Below are positions 15,146-24,600 of a stretch of DNA of 64,000 bases, piece after piece. The position numbers and the translations under genes were made by a program. Under the pieces are notes generated by a model, which was given only the letters and a program-made list of their open reading frames with translations, searched no databases and had not been told where the DNA came from. Each line of letters begins with the position of its first letter. Position 1 is the first letter of the stretch. Source of the DNA: Spirodela intermedia (taxonomy: Eukaryota > Streptophyta > Magnoliopsida > Alismatales > Araceae); assembly GCA_902729315.2 (NCBI GenBank), contig LR746281.1, forward strand, positions 2,788,501-2,852,500, in the 5' to 3' direction.

Positions 15146-15539
15146 TAGTGTGTCCATCTTTGTGTTGTGAATAGTAGTACCTGAGCCATGCTCACTTCTT
15201 GTTGTGTGACTCAATGGGCATAAGATAAAACACCGACAACATGCCTATTGATTCTCATAAAGAACACATGTTGTGCACTTTGTGACATTGGGGAAGCACA
15301 CGTGTAGTGTGCTTGGTTAAGTGTCGATGGTGGCTCGAAACATTGACTTCTAGTGTGCTCATCTTGTGTTGTGAAGAGCACTTGTAGCATGCCCACTCCC
15401 TATCGTGACTAAGTACTTGTTGTGTGCACTCAATGGGCATAATAAGGGAAAACACCTTCATTATGCTTGTTGATTCTCATAAGAAGCAGATGTGGTGTGC
15501 TTGGTTAATTGTAAATGGTGTCTAGGAACGTTGACTTCT
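15146..15539 (+). repeat. two-copy tandem repeat, period about 190-205 bp
   Basis: Copy 1 (15146-15350) and copy 2 (15351-15539) both start with a 'tagtgtg..catctt.gtgttgtgaa' block. They share 'actcaatgggcataa', 'attgattctcataa' or its near match, 'gtgtgcttggttaa' and end in 'ttgacttctag'. The short ORFs inside are repeat-derived. Confidence 0.75.
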
Positions 15540-16042
15540 AGTAGGGTACACATACTCCTCAAAGTAGTCTATACATTGTAGGGAGCTACTAATCTGAAAA
15601 AGTCAACTATAATCATAAGTAGTTGTTAGTGCAACTTAAGGAAGAATCTCTTGAGAAGAGCATTTAAACTTCCACCAGCCAAAGCACTATAAGGTTATGC
15701 CTCAACTAGTTGACCTTTTCTCATCTTTCTCTCAGGCTCATTAATATTACACTTAACCTTGCATAAGAAAAGAAGATTAAAAATATACTAACATTAAAAT
15801 CGAATTGGTACCTTGCTAAAATAGATTCAAACCCCTTTCCCTACTTGGATTTGAACTACATCTTGACCTCATACTTGGCGTTGACCCACAACGTGGTGGG
15901 CGTTGACATAGTGGGGTGTGGGTCGTCTGAAGTGGGCCGTTCTGTTGGTTTTGTGGGCTTGTGAGGGCCGGTAAGCAGACTGCTGGGCTCTTAGAGGACA
16001 GGGTCTCTTCGCCCTCCTTCCTCGGCCAGTCAGTCCCCGGCG

Positions 16043-16471
16043 ATGCGACGCCCCTCCTGCAAATGCAACATGGAGGACGAGCCGCCATCGCGGTTTCGCT
16101 CGCTGCTCGCTCCTTTACTTCTTCTTCTTCTGCTGCTGCTGCTGACGAGCTTGGGAGCTTCCTGCTGGTCGCCTCCATTTGCAAGGCCTTCTCTGGCCCC
16201 CGCGGGCCCGCCGGCGGCGCCGTGCTCGTCGAGGCCGCCGCAGACGTCTCCGACGCAGTTGTGCTCCAGGTCCTCCGCCGCTCCTCGCTGCAACCGCCGG
16301 CCAAGGCTGAGTTCCTGCGATGGGCTTCCTCTCTCCCCCACTACACCCCCTCCGCCGCCGCCTTCTCCGAGCTCCTCCGCTCGCACTGCCGCTCGGGCCT
16401 CCTGGACGACCTCCGGCCGATCCTCCGCCTCGCCGTCTCGTCCTCCACCGGCGTGGAGCCCGACACTCTGA
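16043..16471 (+). other. out-of-frame upstream ATG overlapping the PPR start
   Basis: An ATG at 16043, 20 bases before the chosen PPR start and in a different frame, opens a 142-codon frame that overlaps the PPR coding region. The overlapping protein is Pro/Ser/Arg-rich and looks like a frame shadow of GC-rich DNA. If it lies in the mRNA leader, it could lower initiation at the PPR ATG. I regard it as a possible upstream ORF, not as a gene. Confidence 0.3.
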
Positions 16472-18459
16472 AACTCGTGCTCGACACGCTGATCCGATCC
16501 GGCCGCGTGGACGCCGCCATCGCAGTCCTCGACGATCTGGAGGAGCTCGGCGGTGGCGGCGGCTTCTCCCTCCACCCCCGGATCTACAACTCCATCGTCC
16601 TCGCCCTGATCTGCAAGTCCCAATTAGGTCTCGCGCTCTCCATGTTCTGGAAGCTTCTCGAGACCTCCTCGGAGCTTGAGCGACTCGCCTGCAACGAGCT
16701 CCTGGTAGCTCTGAGGAGGGCGGAGATGAGGGACGACTTCGTGAAGGTGTTCGACGCATTGGCTCAGAAAGGCTTCAGATTCGACACCTGCGGCTTCAAC
16801 ATCTGCATCCACGCATTCGGATGCTGGGGCCGCCTGGATTTCTCCCTAAAGTTGTTCAAGGAGATGAAGGAGAAGGGGCTGCCGGAGGCCGCCGCCGACA
16901 TCTGCACCTACAATTCCCTGATCCACGCGCTGTGCTCGGCGGGGAAGGTGGACGACGCCCTCGCCGTCTACGAGGAGCTGAAGGGATCCGGCCATGAACC
17001 CGACCGATTCACCTACCGTGCTCTGATCCATGGCTGCTGCAAGGTCTACCGCGTGGACGACGCGGTGAGGATCTTCAGGGAGCTGGAGTACAACAATCTT
17101 CGGGCCGACACTCTGCTCTACAACTCCCTTCTCAGCGGGCTCCTCAAGGGGAGGAAGCTCGCCGACGCCTGCCAGCTCTTTGAGAGGATGGTCTCCGAAG
17201 GCGTCCGAGCTTCCTGCTACACCTACAACATCCTGATCGACGGCCTGTTCAGAAACGGAAGGTCCGCCGCCGGCTTCGCCCTGTTCTGCGATCTGAAGAA
17301 GAAGGGGCAGTTCGTGGACGCCGTCACGTACAGCACGGTGGCGATGCAGCTGTGCAGGGAGGGCCAGGTGGACGGGGCGCTGGAGCTGGTCGAGGAGATG
17401 GAGGCCAGAGGGTTCACTGTGGATCTTCTCACTGTGTCGGCTCTCCTGGTGGGGCTGCACCAGTGCGGGAGATGGGACTGGGCGGAGCGCCTGATGAAGC
17501 ATGTCAGAGATAGCAATCTGGTTCCATCCGTCCTCCGGTGGACGACGGCCATGGAAGCGTCGATGAGGCAGCATCAGAGCAGAAGAGCAGACCATACCCC
17601 CTTGTTTCCAGCCGCCGGCGATCTCACAGACGTCCTGGGTTGGCCGAAGCCGCCGCCTGAAGCAGAAAAAGATACTCAAGGAACCCGCTCCGGTGATGAC
17701 TGCAACGAAGAGTGGTCTTCATCCCCAACCATGGACAAGCTCGCCAGTAGAACCGAGGCCATGGAAGGTTTTTCGAGCTTCACAGTGCGCAGAGGGAGGA
17801 GGGTGCACCAGAGAGGAGGGGCCAAAGCCTTCGACATCGACATGGTCAACACCTACCTGTCCATCTTCCTGGCCGAGGGGAAGCTGAGCGTGGCCTGCAA
17901 GTTGTTCGAGATCTTCACGGAGTTGGGCAGGGCCCCTGTGAGCTACACCTACAACTCCCTCATGAGCTCCTTCATCAAGAAGGGGTACTTCGATGCAGCA
18001 TGGGGGCTCCTCCAAGAGATGGGAGGCAAGCTCTGCCCCGCCGACATCGCCACATATAATCTCATCCTCCAGGGCCTTGGGAGGATGGGGAGGGCGGACC
18101 TGGCGAGCGCCGTTCTCGACCAGCTGAAGAAGAAGGGCGGCTTCCTGGACGTGGTCATGTACAACACCCTGATACACGCTCTGGGGAAGGCGGGGAGGAT
18201 GGAGGAGGTGAACCAGCTGCTGAAGAAGATGGCCCGGGAAGGGATAAACCCAGACGTCGTCACCTTCAACACTCTGATCGAGGTCCACGCCAAGGCGGGC
18301 AGAGTGAGAGACGCTTACAGGTTCCTGAGGATGATGCTGGACGCGGGCTGCTCACCGAACCACGTCACAGACACAATTCTGGACTTCCTGGAGAAGGAGA
18401 TCGAGAGGACGAGGTTCCAGAGGGCGTCGATGAAGTTGGGGAAGAATGGCGATGACTAA
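16063..18459 (+). CDS. P-class pentatricopeptide repeat protein, 798 aa, intronless
   Basis: The uninterrupted frame is GC-rich. The first in-frame ATG is at 16063; the frame is open upstream to 15961 but has no ATG there. Residues 1-25 are rich in Arg, Ala and Ser (including LAARSFTSSSS), fitting an organelle targeting peptide. About ten 35-residue PPR motifs follow from near residue 131 to 500, with typical cores such as TYNSLIHALCSAGKVDDAL and TYNILIDGLFRNGR. A low-complexity linker of about 90 residues (500-590) comes next, then about five more repeats to near 775 (MYNTLIHALGKAGRMEE, TFNTLIEVHAKAGRV). Spacing is that of plain P-type repeats and there is no E, DYW or SMR domain. P-class proteins bind specific organelle RNAs to stabilise, splice or translate them; the RNA target here is unknown. 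From memory it resembles Arabidopsis At4g01570. Confidence 0.93.
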   Translation: MQHGGRAAIAVSLAARSFTSSSSAAAADELGSFLLVASICKAFSGPRGPAGGAVLVEAAADVSDAVVLQVLRRSSLQPPAKAEFLRWASSLPHYTPSAAAFSELLRSHCRSGLLDDLRPILRLAVSSSTGVEPDTLKLVLDTLIRSGRVDAAIAVLDDLEELGGGGGFSLHPRIYNSIVLALICKSQLGLALSMFWKLLETSSELERLACNELLVALRRAEMRDDFVKVFDALAQKGFRFDTCGFNICIHAFGCWGRLDFSLKLFKEMKEKGLPEAAADICTYNSLIHALCSAGKVDDALAVYEELKGSGHEPDRFTYRALIHGCCKVYRVDDAVRIFRELEYNNLRADTLLYNSLLSGLLKGRKLADACQLFERMVSEGVRASCYTYNILIDGLFRNGRSAAGFALFCDLKKKGQFVDAVTYSTVAMQLCREGQVDGALELVEEMEARGFTVDLLTVSALLVGLHQCGRWDWAERLMKHVRDSNLVPSVLRWTTAMEASMRQHQSRRADHTPLFPAAGDLTDVLGWPKPPPEAEKDTQGTRSGDDCNEEWSSSPTMDKLASRTEAMEGFSSFTVRRGRRVHQRGGAKAFDIDMVNTYLSIFLAEGKLSVACKLFEIFTELGRAPVSYTYNSLMSSFIKKGYFDAAWGLLQEMGGKLCPADIATYNLILQGLGRMGRADLASAVLDQLKKKGGFLDVVMYNTLIHALGKAGRMEEVNQLLKKMAREGINPDVVTFNTLIEVHAKAGRVRDAYRFLRMMLDAGCSPNHVTDTILDFLEKEIERTRFQRASMKLGKNGDD

Positions 18460-19818
18460 ATCCTCAACAGCTTCTCTTCCACGATGATCAACTGTAAGTC
18501 CAAATCCTTGACTCGCTCCTGTTCGTGTAGATTCCAAAAATTACTGCAAATCCTGAGCTGGTTAATAGTCCCCCGCCCTTTATGTGTCATTATATGAAAA
18601 CTATTCAGACGAGAGAGGAGCTCGGCCACCCAAATTAATTAATTTTTCATAAACAGCAAGATATATAAAAAAAATTACATTTTTTGGACATTTTGGGTCT
18701 CTGGGTAAATTTCATATGATCCAGGACTGGGCTCAACTCTAGTCAGATTGAATCTTTTTTTCTTCATTTCTTTAGTATGATCAAAAGACAGTCAGAATGA
18801 AGACTTTCTTATGGTCTCCATTTGGAAACCACTGCTGTGATTATTATCATTAACAGTAAGCTTCTATATGGGATATAGAAGAATCATCCCTTTTTCGATC
18901 CAATTCGTCAGATGATCTGGACGGGGGTAGATTAGAGAGGAATGATAAGATTGCATTAAGTATACCTTAAGTATGTAGCTCAATGTTTGTGAATCTGATT
19001 TAGCACTTATTCTGATCAATCTGCCAATTAATTTCCCTGGTTTGAACGGTAATCCTTCCATCTGATTCCATGCTGCTAATCCTACAGCAGAGATCGACCT
19101 AGTTTTAAGAACAGTCAAGAATTTCATGAACCCACCCATCATCTAGTGGAGATCTTGGAGTGAAATTAATACCCGTGCTAGTGATTGGATCAAGCTCTTA
19201 TCCCACGCACATTGTTGCCATCAGGGTGTTTTTTTTTTTAAAAAAAGAAAATTGGAGGGGGGGAAGAGGAAGAAACAATGAAGATCAAGATTCATATAAT
19301 TGCGATATGCTAGTTCTCCTCTAATATTATATGCGAATTATTTTCGGAGAGTTCATCCCTTGTCATCCCTCATAGTGTTTCATAGATTATAAGATCAATT
19401 CTTGGCGATTGGCTCCGAACAGATCGGCCCTGCAATCAGTGGCCTCGGATATGGAAACTAGGATGAAAGATGTAAATCTAGGGGGGGGGAAAAGGAGACG
19501 AGCATGTTCTTGAAGCTTATTATTCGCCCATATTATCAATTATTGTTATTATTATTGTTACCAGCATGGAGATGATGATGATATCTGCGCCGACCTTCTC
19601 CCCACATCTCCGGATGGAAGCTACCGAGTTCAATGAAGAAGAGAGATGCATTGCTATTAATCACAGTCGCAGTACAAAAAAATCCAGAAGAGACGCAGAA
19701 TGTGAGTGCCAGAATCCACAGATCTCGCATCTCTTCCCTGAAAATTAATGGGGTCATGGGGATGCAGAGAGAGAGAGAGATTGGAGGAGACAATCCCCAG
19801 GCTTTGGCGGCGGCGAGG
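18460..19818. other. convergent intergenic region between PPR and Kazal genes
   Basis: This stretch should contain the 3' UTRs of both convergent genes. It is AT-rich with poly-G and poly-T tracts (about 19229, 19254 and 19482). A 92-codon minus-strand ORF at 18864-19142 has no recognisable domain and no coding-like composition. I see nothing else. Confidence 0.45.
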
Positions 19819-20217
19819 TCAGAAGAGGCCGAGAACGACGGAGAAGGCGAGGGCGATGAGCCAGAGGAGGTGGACGAGGAGGAGAGCCTGGCCCGGGAGG
19901 ACGCCGGCGCCGCTGCTGCCGACCTCGCAGAACCCTAGCTTGGCGACGGGGGCACCGGCGCAGGCGGCGTCGGCGCAGCCGCACCAGTAGGTGACACCGT
20001 CGGTGCCGCAGACGGGATCAGGGCGGAAGCACGCCACGGGGCACGCCGCGGGCTCCGGGAGCGACGGGCAGACGGCCCCGCCGTCGGAGGGGAGGCGGAT
20101 GCCGTCGTCCGGCGGGGGCTCCGACCGTGCGCCGCCGGGGAGAAGAGATCCCACAAGGAGGAAGACGAGGAGCGGGAGGAGCACGGCGGAGGAGCCGCCC
20201 TGGAGAGGACTCCTCAT
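19819..20217 (-). CDS. secreted Kazal-type serine protease inhibitor-like protein, 132 aa
   Basis: Single-exon frame, GC-rich. Residues 1-32 form a signal peptide (Leu/Val-rich core, cleavage near GGARS). The mature part has eight cysteines (50, 59, 63, 70, 79, 81, 86, 97) around VCGTDGVTYWC (69-79), the hallmark of Kazal domains. After the domain comes a small-residue stretch (SSGAG, 101-105) and a C-terminal hydrophobic tail (111-132), which suggests a GPI anchor or membrane tail. Kazal domains inhibit serine proteases by a reactive loop; plant members are few and their targets poorly known. The gene is convergent with the PPR gene. From memory, Arabidopsis At4g01575 (Kazal family) is also next to the PPR gene At4g01570. 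Inhibitory activity is inferred from the family only. Confidence 0.88.
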   Translation of the reverse strand: MRSPLQGGSSAVLLPLLVFLLVGSLLPGGARSEPPPDDGIRLPSDGGAVCPSLPEPAACPVACFRPDPVCGTDGVTYWCGCADAACAGAPVAKLGFCEVGSSGAGVLPGQALLLVHLLWLIALAFSVVLGLF

Positions 20218-20252
20218 CTCGCCGGAGCAGATGAGGGAACCCCTCGCCCGAT

Positions 20253-20256
<4 letters not shown>

Positions 20257-20292
<36 letters not shown>
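20257..20292. repeat. (GA)n microsatellite in the Kazal leader
   Basis: About 18 GA units on the plus strand, so (CT)n in the transcript direction of the Kazal gene, within 75 bp of its start codon. Confidence 0.85.
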
Positions 20293-20295
<3 letters not shown>

Positions 20296-20473
20296 GGGGA
20301 AAGAACCAATTTTTAGAGAGAGATAGAGAGAGAGAGTGGTTGGGTCTTGTCGGAAGGAGGTAAAAGAAGTATTTTTTTTCCGGAAATTAAGAGGAGGGTT
20401 CCGTGGAAGATGGGGAAGGTGGCCGAAGGTGGGGATTATTCACATATTTCTGTAATCCGCCCTGACGATTTGT

Positions 20474-20482
20474 TTTTATATA
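20474..20482 (-). promoter_or_regulatory. candidate TATA box of the Kazal gene
   Basis: The minus strand reads TATATAAAA here, about 260 bp upstream of the ATG at 20217. The predicted leader would include the CT-rich microsatellite (GA on the plus strand at 20257-20292). Confidence 0.4.
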
Positions 20483-20492
20483 TTAATCCGGA

Positions 20493-21006
20493 AAACAGAA
20501 AAGGAACGAGTCCACGCGTGCCCCCGAGTCAAACTTGTATCTTCCTTGTGCAAGCAACCCGCCCGGGGGCAAAGGAGGGGATAGGACTCGGTCTAATAAA
20601 TATATATATATAAATATATATGATGACTTGAATCGCACAAAGTTGACCCACAAGAAACTTAGTCAACTTCAAAGATCTAACCATGAAGCAGTCGAGAAAA
20701 AATGGTAGAGAAAGATCGAGCTCATCAGTACTGAATTATCAAAGCTGACTTATTCAACTGAACTTATGCGAACGCCCCTCAGATTTAGCTCTCATGGACC
20801 CAAGATTCCCACCCTCTTACCTTGGCTTAACTCGGAGAAAGAGAGATGTTTGAGAGAAGTGGCATAGAGTAGAAATTCCGGGCAGAAGAAGCGTGGCAGA
20901 TAGAGAGAGAGAAAGACAGACAGTAGAAATTCCGGGCAGAAGCGAGCAGAGAGAGAGAGAGAGAGAGAGAGGGAGATGGCAAAAAGGCAACTGTGTCCAA
21001 ACTATT
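20493..21006. other. intergenic sequence upstream of the Kazal gene
   Basis: No gene is supported. It contains an AT microsatellite near 20600, GA-rich tracts (20900-20972) and two copies of a 21-bp direct repeat (near 20870 and 20922). Confidence 0.5.
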
Positions 21007-21592
21007 TGTGGGTGACCTCAATCGGATGGATAGCATCACCGTTTTATTTTTTCACATAAAATAAGAAATAAGATCAAACGATATGATCACATTTCCTCAG
21101 TAAGCAAAGGTCAAGATCAAATTCCCAAACTATTCTCCTTCTTTTAAAATAACAATAATAACAATAATAATAATAAGTTTTTTCCAAGAATAGCATCACT
21201 ATTCTTAGGAAAAACAAAAAAAAAACCTCAACTTTCACAAAAATAAAATAGTGGGCGATCTCAATCGGATGGATGGCATCACTATTTTATTTATTCGCTT
21301 TAAATAGGAAATAAGGTAAACGATATGATCACATTCCGTCGATAAGCTTCTCAACCAAGGCCAAGATCACATTCCCCAACTATTATCTTCTTTTTAAATA
21401 ATAATAATAATAATAATAATAAGTTTTTCCTAAGAATGGCATCACTATTCTTAGGGGGGGGGGAGGGGAGGAAAAGCCTCAACTTTCTCCAAAATAAAAT
21501 AAAATAAAATAAAATAGTGGGCGATCTCAATCGGATGGACAGCATCACTATTTTATTTATTCACTTAAAACAAGAAATAAGGTAAACGTGTG
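21007..21592 (+). repeat. three-copy tandem repeat, period about 245-267 bp
   Basis: Copies start near 21007, 21251 and 21518 with 'tggg.ga.ctcaatcggatgga..gcatcac..ttttatt'. The first two also share 'aacgatatgatcacatt', an (AAT)n microsatellite and 'agaat.gcatcactattctta'. The third copy is partial and stops about 15 bp before the stop codon of the TFIIIC90-like gene. A smaller direct repeat, 'agtagaaattccgggcagaag', lies just upstream near 20870 and 20922. Confidence 0.8.
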
Positions 21593-21606
21593 ATGCTACA
21601 AGATGA

Positions 21607-24600
21607 TCAAACTGGATTCACAGAGAGCAGAAAGTTGGGAGCGCACCTCTGCAACAATATCCCACAGAAGGGGCACAGCGGTCTGCAACAGTAGAGCAAA
21701 GCTGAGCGCCCGATCTCATGGCCGGCACCGTCGCTGCTGAAGAACGAGCTAGGCAGAAGCACGGATGCCCACCTCTGGCAGCAGATGCAGAACCACTGGA
21801 GGCCGTGCACAGAAGAGACCTGCATGGAGACCGCACAACGGGTGAGCTTGTGGCCCCTGGCTGCCTTGCAGATGGCGGATTCAGGGGATTCGAATGCCAC
21901 AGGAGAAGAACAGAAGCCGCAGCTCTCTTCCTCTTCGTCTTCACAGATGGACTCAGCCCTGCGAGCGGAGAGAGGAGAGAAGAATCACTGGATTAATATA
22001 GCAATCACGCAATGGTTACGAAGATTATTCTGAAAATACAAACTTGGGCATGTCACAAACAGTTCAAATTTATAAGCGATTAAATAATATTTGTGTTACT
22101 CTGAGAAAATGATGGTGATCATCAAGGACTCAGAAGAACAGGAGGAACGAAATTTGTTTCAGTTCTGAACTGTGATCAATGTTAGGGAGCTGTGAGGTAG
22201 TAACATTGTTCCAAAGGTATATTTGCTATTATTTTTTTTGGAGAGAGAAGCCAAAAACTTAGAACAAGTTAGGTAAGTACCTGCCAGGAGGTTCATCAGT
22301 TTTGGATAAGAGCACTAGAAGCTGATCCTCTACCAGGTCTCTGTTGATAGCGACCCACTGCTTCATCTGTGTTAGCCCAACTGGTGACCAAACTCCACTG
22401 CTGGAAGAAGCCTCAGCCGCATGTGAGGCACCAAAGAGAGCAGCTTGAAATGAAAAGGTCGTAACCCTAACCCTCACTCTGGTCTCGCTGTGAATTAATA
22501 ACTTGCGCCATGAGTGTACTTTCCCTGCTTCATTGTGAGTGGTTCCATCTTTGGCTTCTTCAGTGTTCATCTCAGGCAAGACTAGTCGTCTGCAGATTAT
22601 GTTGAGAAGGTGAATCAGGCGGATGCTAATCTTCGGAAAGGATGTCTGGATGTGAGTTGGGATATCTTCAATAGAGATGCCCACAGAAACGTCTGAGAAC
22701 CAGCTCGAGAGCCACTCAAGAAGCAACTGCTCAACAAAACTAGGAGCAGTCTGCTTGAAAACCAGTAGCACAGATAAGATGTCCCATAAAACCAGCGGCT
22801 TCTCTGGATCGATATACTGGTTTAGTGACCATAAAATTTTGAACTTCCAATGCGAAGAGTTCCCTTCAGCAAGAGAAGAAGATCCCTCGATAACACTCTT
22901 GGAGTTTGTTTGATTCTTCGGTGTGTGATCGACTGGCGGACCGCATGTCCATAAGAACTCTACAGCTGCTTTTTGAGTCCTGGGGAGCACTGAGAACAAT
23001 GTAATTTTTGGGAGAAAGAAGAGAACCGGGCTATATATATTGAAGAATGTTTGGAATCGAGCCTCACCGGGCCTGGTACATTGGATTCAGAAGATCAACG
23101 TCAAAACCGCGAACCTGTAAAATAATAGAAATATCCAGTTAGCTTACTGAATAGATAGCATAAACAATTATGAACCAGGAATGATGCACTCAAAGTTCAA
23201 TGAATCCTCCTCAAGAATGAAAAAAAAAAACCAAATCATTCAAACAAGTTATAGGGGATTCGTGGCAAAGTATTTTTCTCATACTATTCCAACAAATCAA
23301 CAAAAGTTATTGTTTGTAAGCTAGTACAGGTACTCAAAGAAAAGAAAAACTTTGACAAATTCCTTCTACAAATTTATTTATTTTCTTCCCAAAACATTTG
23401 AACTACCAATCCTGCATCATCAGACGAGTCCATAATGCATAGCCCATGGAATTTATGGGATGACCATAAAATAACACCCAAACACCTCCTGGAAGAAATT
23501 ATATTGGTGACAAGGTTTGAAGTTGGAGGAGAAGGGAAGGAAGAAAGGAGCCCATATGGGATGATTCGTAAGAATAAAGTTGGTTTTCCAGCTTTCCATT
23601 TTTAGTACTCTTTCAGTTGATGAGTGCTTCGAGAATGGTTTCAGTCATAATCAGCCATGTATCATTGACACAGACAATGCAAAGCTATCTGATCAGTTTT
23701 CAGGGGGGAAAAAAATTCTTTGATAATCTATGACTGTTAAGTAACGTATGATTCATTTAACAATCATAATGTATCATTCTCAATAGTTGGGTACATGAAA
23801 CCAAAGACTTGGGTCCCATCAGCTTGCTGTCTGAGGACCCATGCTACAATAAGCTTATTCATGAGGCTCAAGCGTGCTACACAAGCTGTTTCCCATGGCT
23901 CTGTGCAACGATGAGTGTCAGAATAAGTTGTATTTTTCCCTTTCCTTGTTTGTAATATTTTCTTTATTGCTCAAGTGTCGAGCCGGACTGGACCGGTCCA
24001 GTTCAACCCCTGTACTATGGGCCTGGTGTAAATACCAGACCCAAAAGTCAATCAAGTTAAGCACGTCTTTTTTCTTCACCTTCCTATTCCAGATTAGGGT
24101 GGTTTTGGGGTGTCACCGCCTGTGATACGGCGCACAACAATCAGTAATTGATGAATCTTGTTTGCCCAAGTGACGAATGAGCATATGAATTAATATCAGT
24201 GGAACAGGAGCAAAAACACATCAATCGAATTGGGCATTGAAGGTTTGTAGTAAGACAAATTGTAGATTTTTTATACAGATCATAGAGTGGGCCAAATCTA
24301 TATCAAGCCTCCTTTGATGAGGTGGGTCAGAAACATTTCATTGGGTCAGAAATTCTTTGGCACTACAGGACTGGAATGGAGATAATCCCACTTGTTTTGA
24401 TTATCACAGAGGCAACATCCCTGATGAGCATCCTGACAAAACAAATATTGAATGAATACTCTACTTCTTCCCATTGGAATGACCAATTCCAACTTGCAAA
24501 GTCTCCTAGTATTTCCTAGCTCTCCAATGAAAGATTCACAGCAGGAGGAGCCAACATAGACGAACAAAGTCTCTTTATCTCACACCAATATCCAAAATCT

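Larger units (their letters stand above)
13484..16062. other. intergenic region between actin 1 and the PPR gene
   Basis: No gene is supported. The first few hundred bases are the actin 1 3' UTR and flank. Two tandem repeat clusters (about 13731-14270 and 15146-15539) occupy much of the rest. From about 15900 the sequence becomes GC-rich, leading into the PPR gene. Confidence 0.5.

Noticed and set aside
16030-17679. Several 110-277-codon antisense frames over the PPR gene
   Set aside because: GC-rich coding DNA gives long antisense frames. The PPR motifs are clear on the plus strand only.
18864-19142. 92-codon minus-strand ORF between PPR and Kazal
   Set aside because: I considered it as an organelle-derived insert or small gene, but no recognisable motif or coding bias was seen.
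19633-20326. Plus-strand ORFs opposite the Kazal gene
   Set aside because: Acidic or Arg-rich low-complexity translations. The signal peptide and Kazal motif are on the minus strand.
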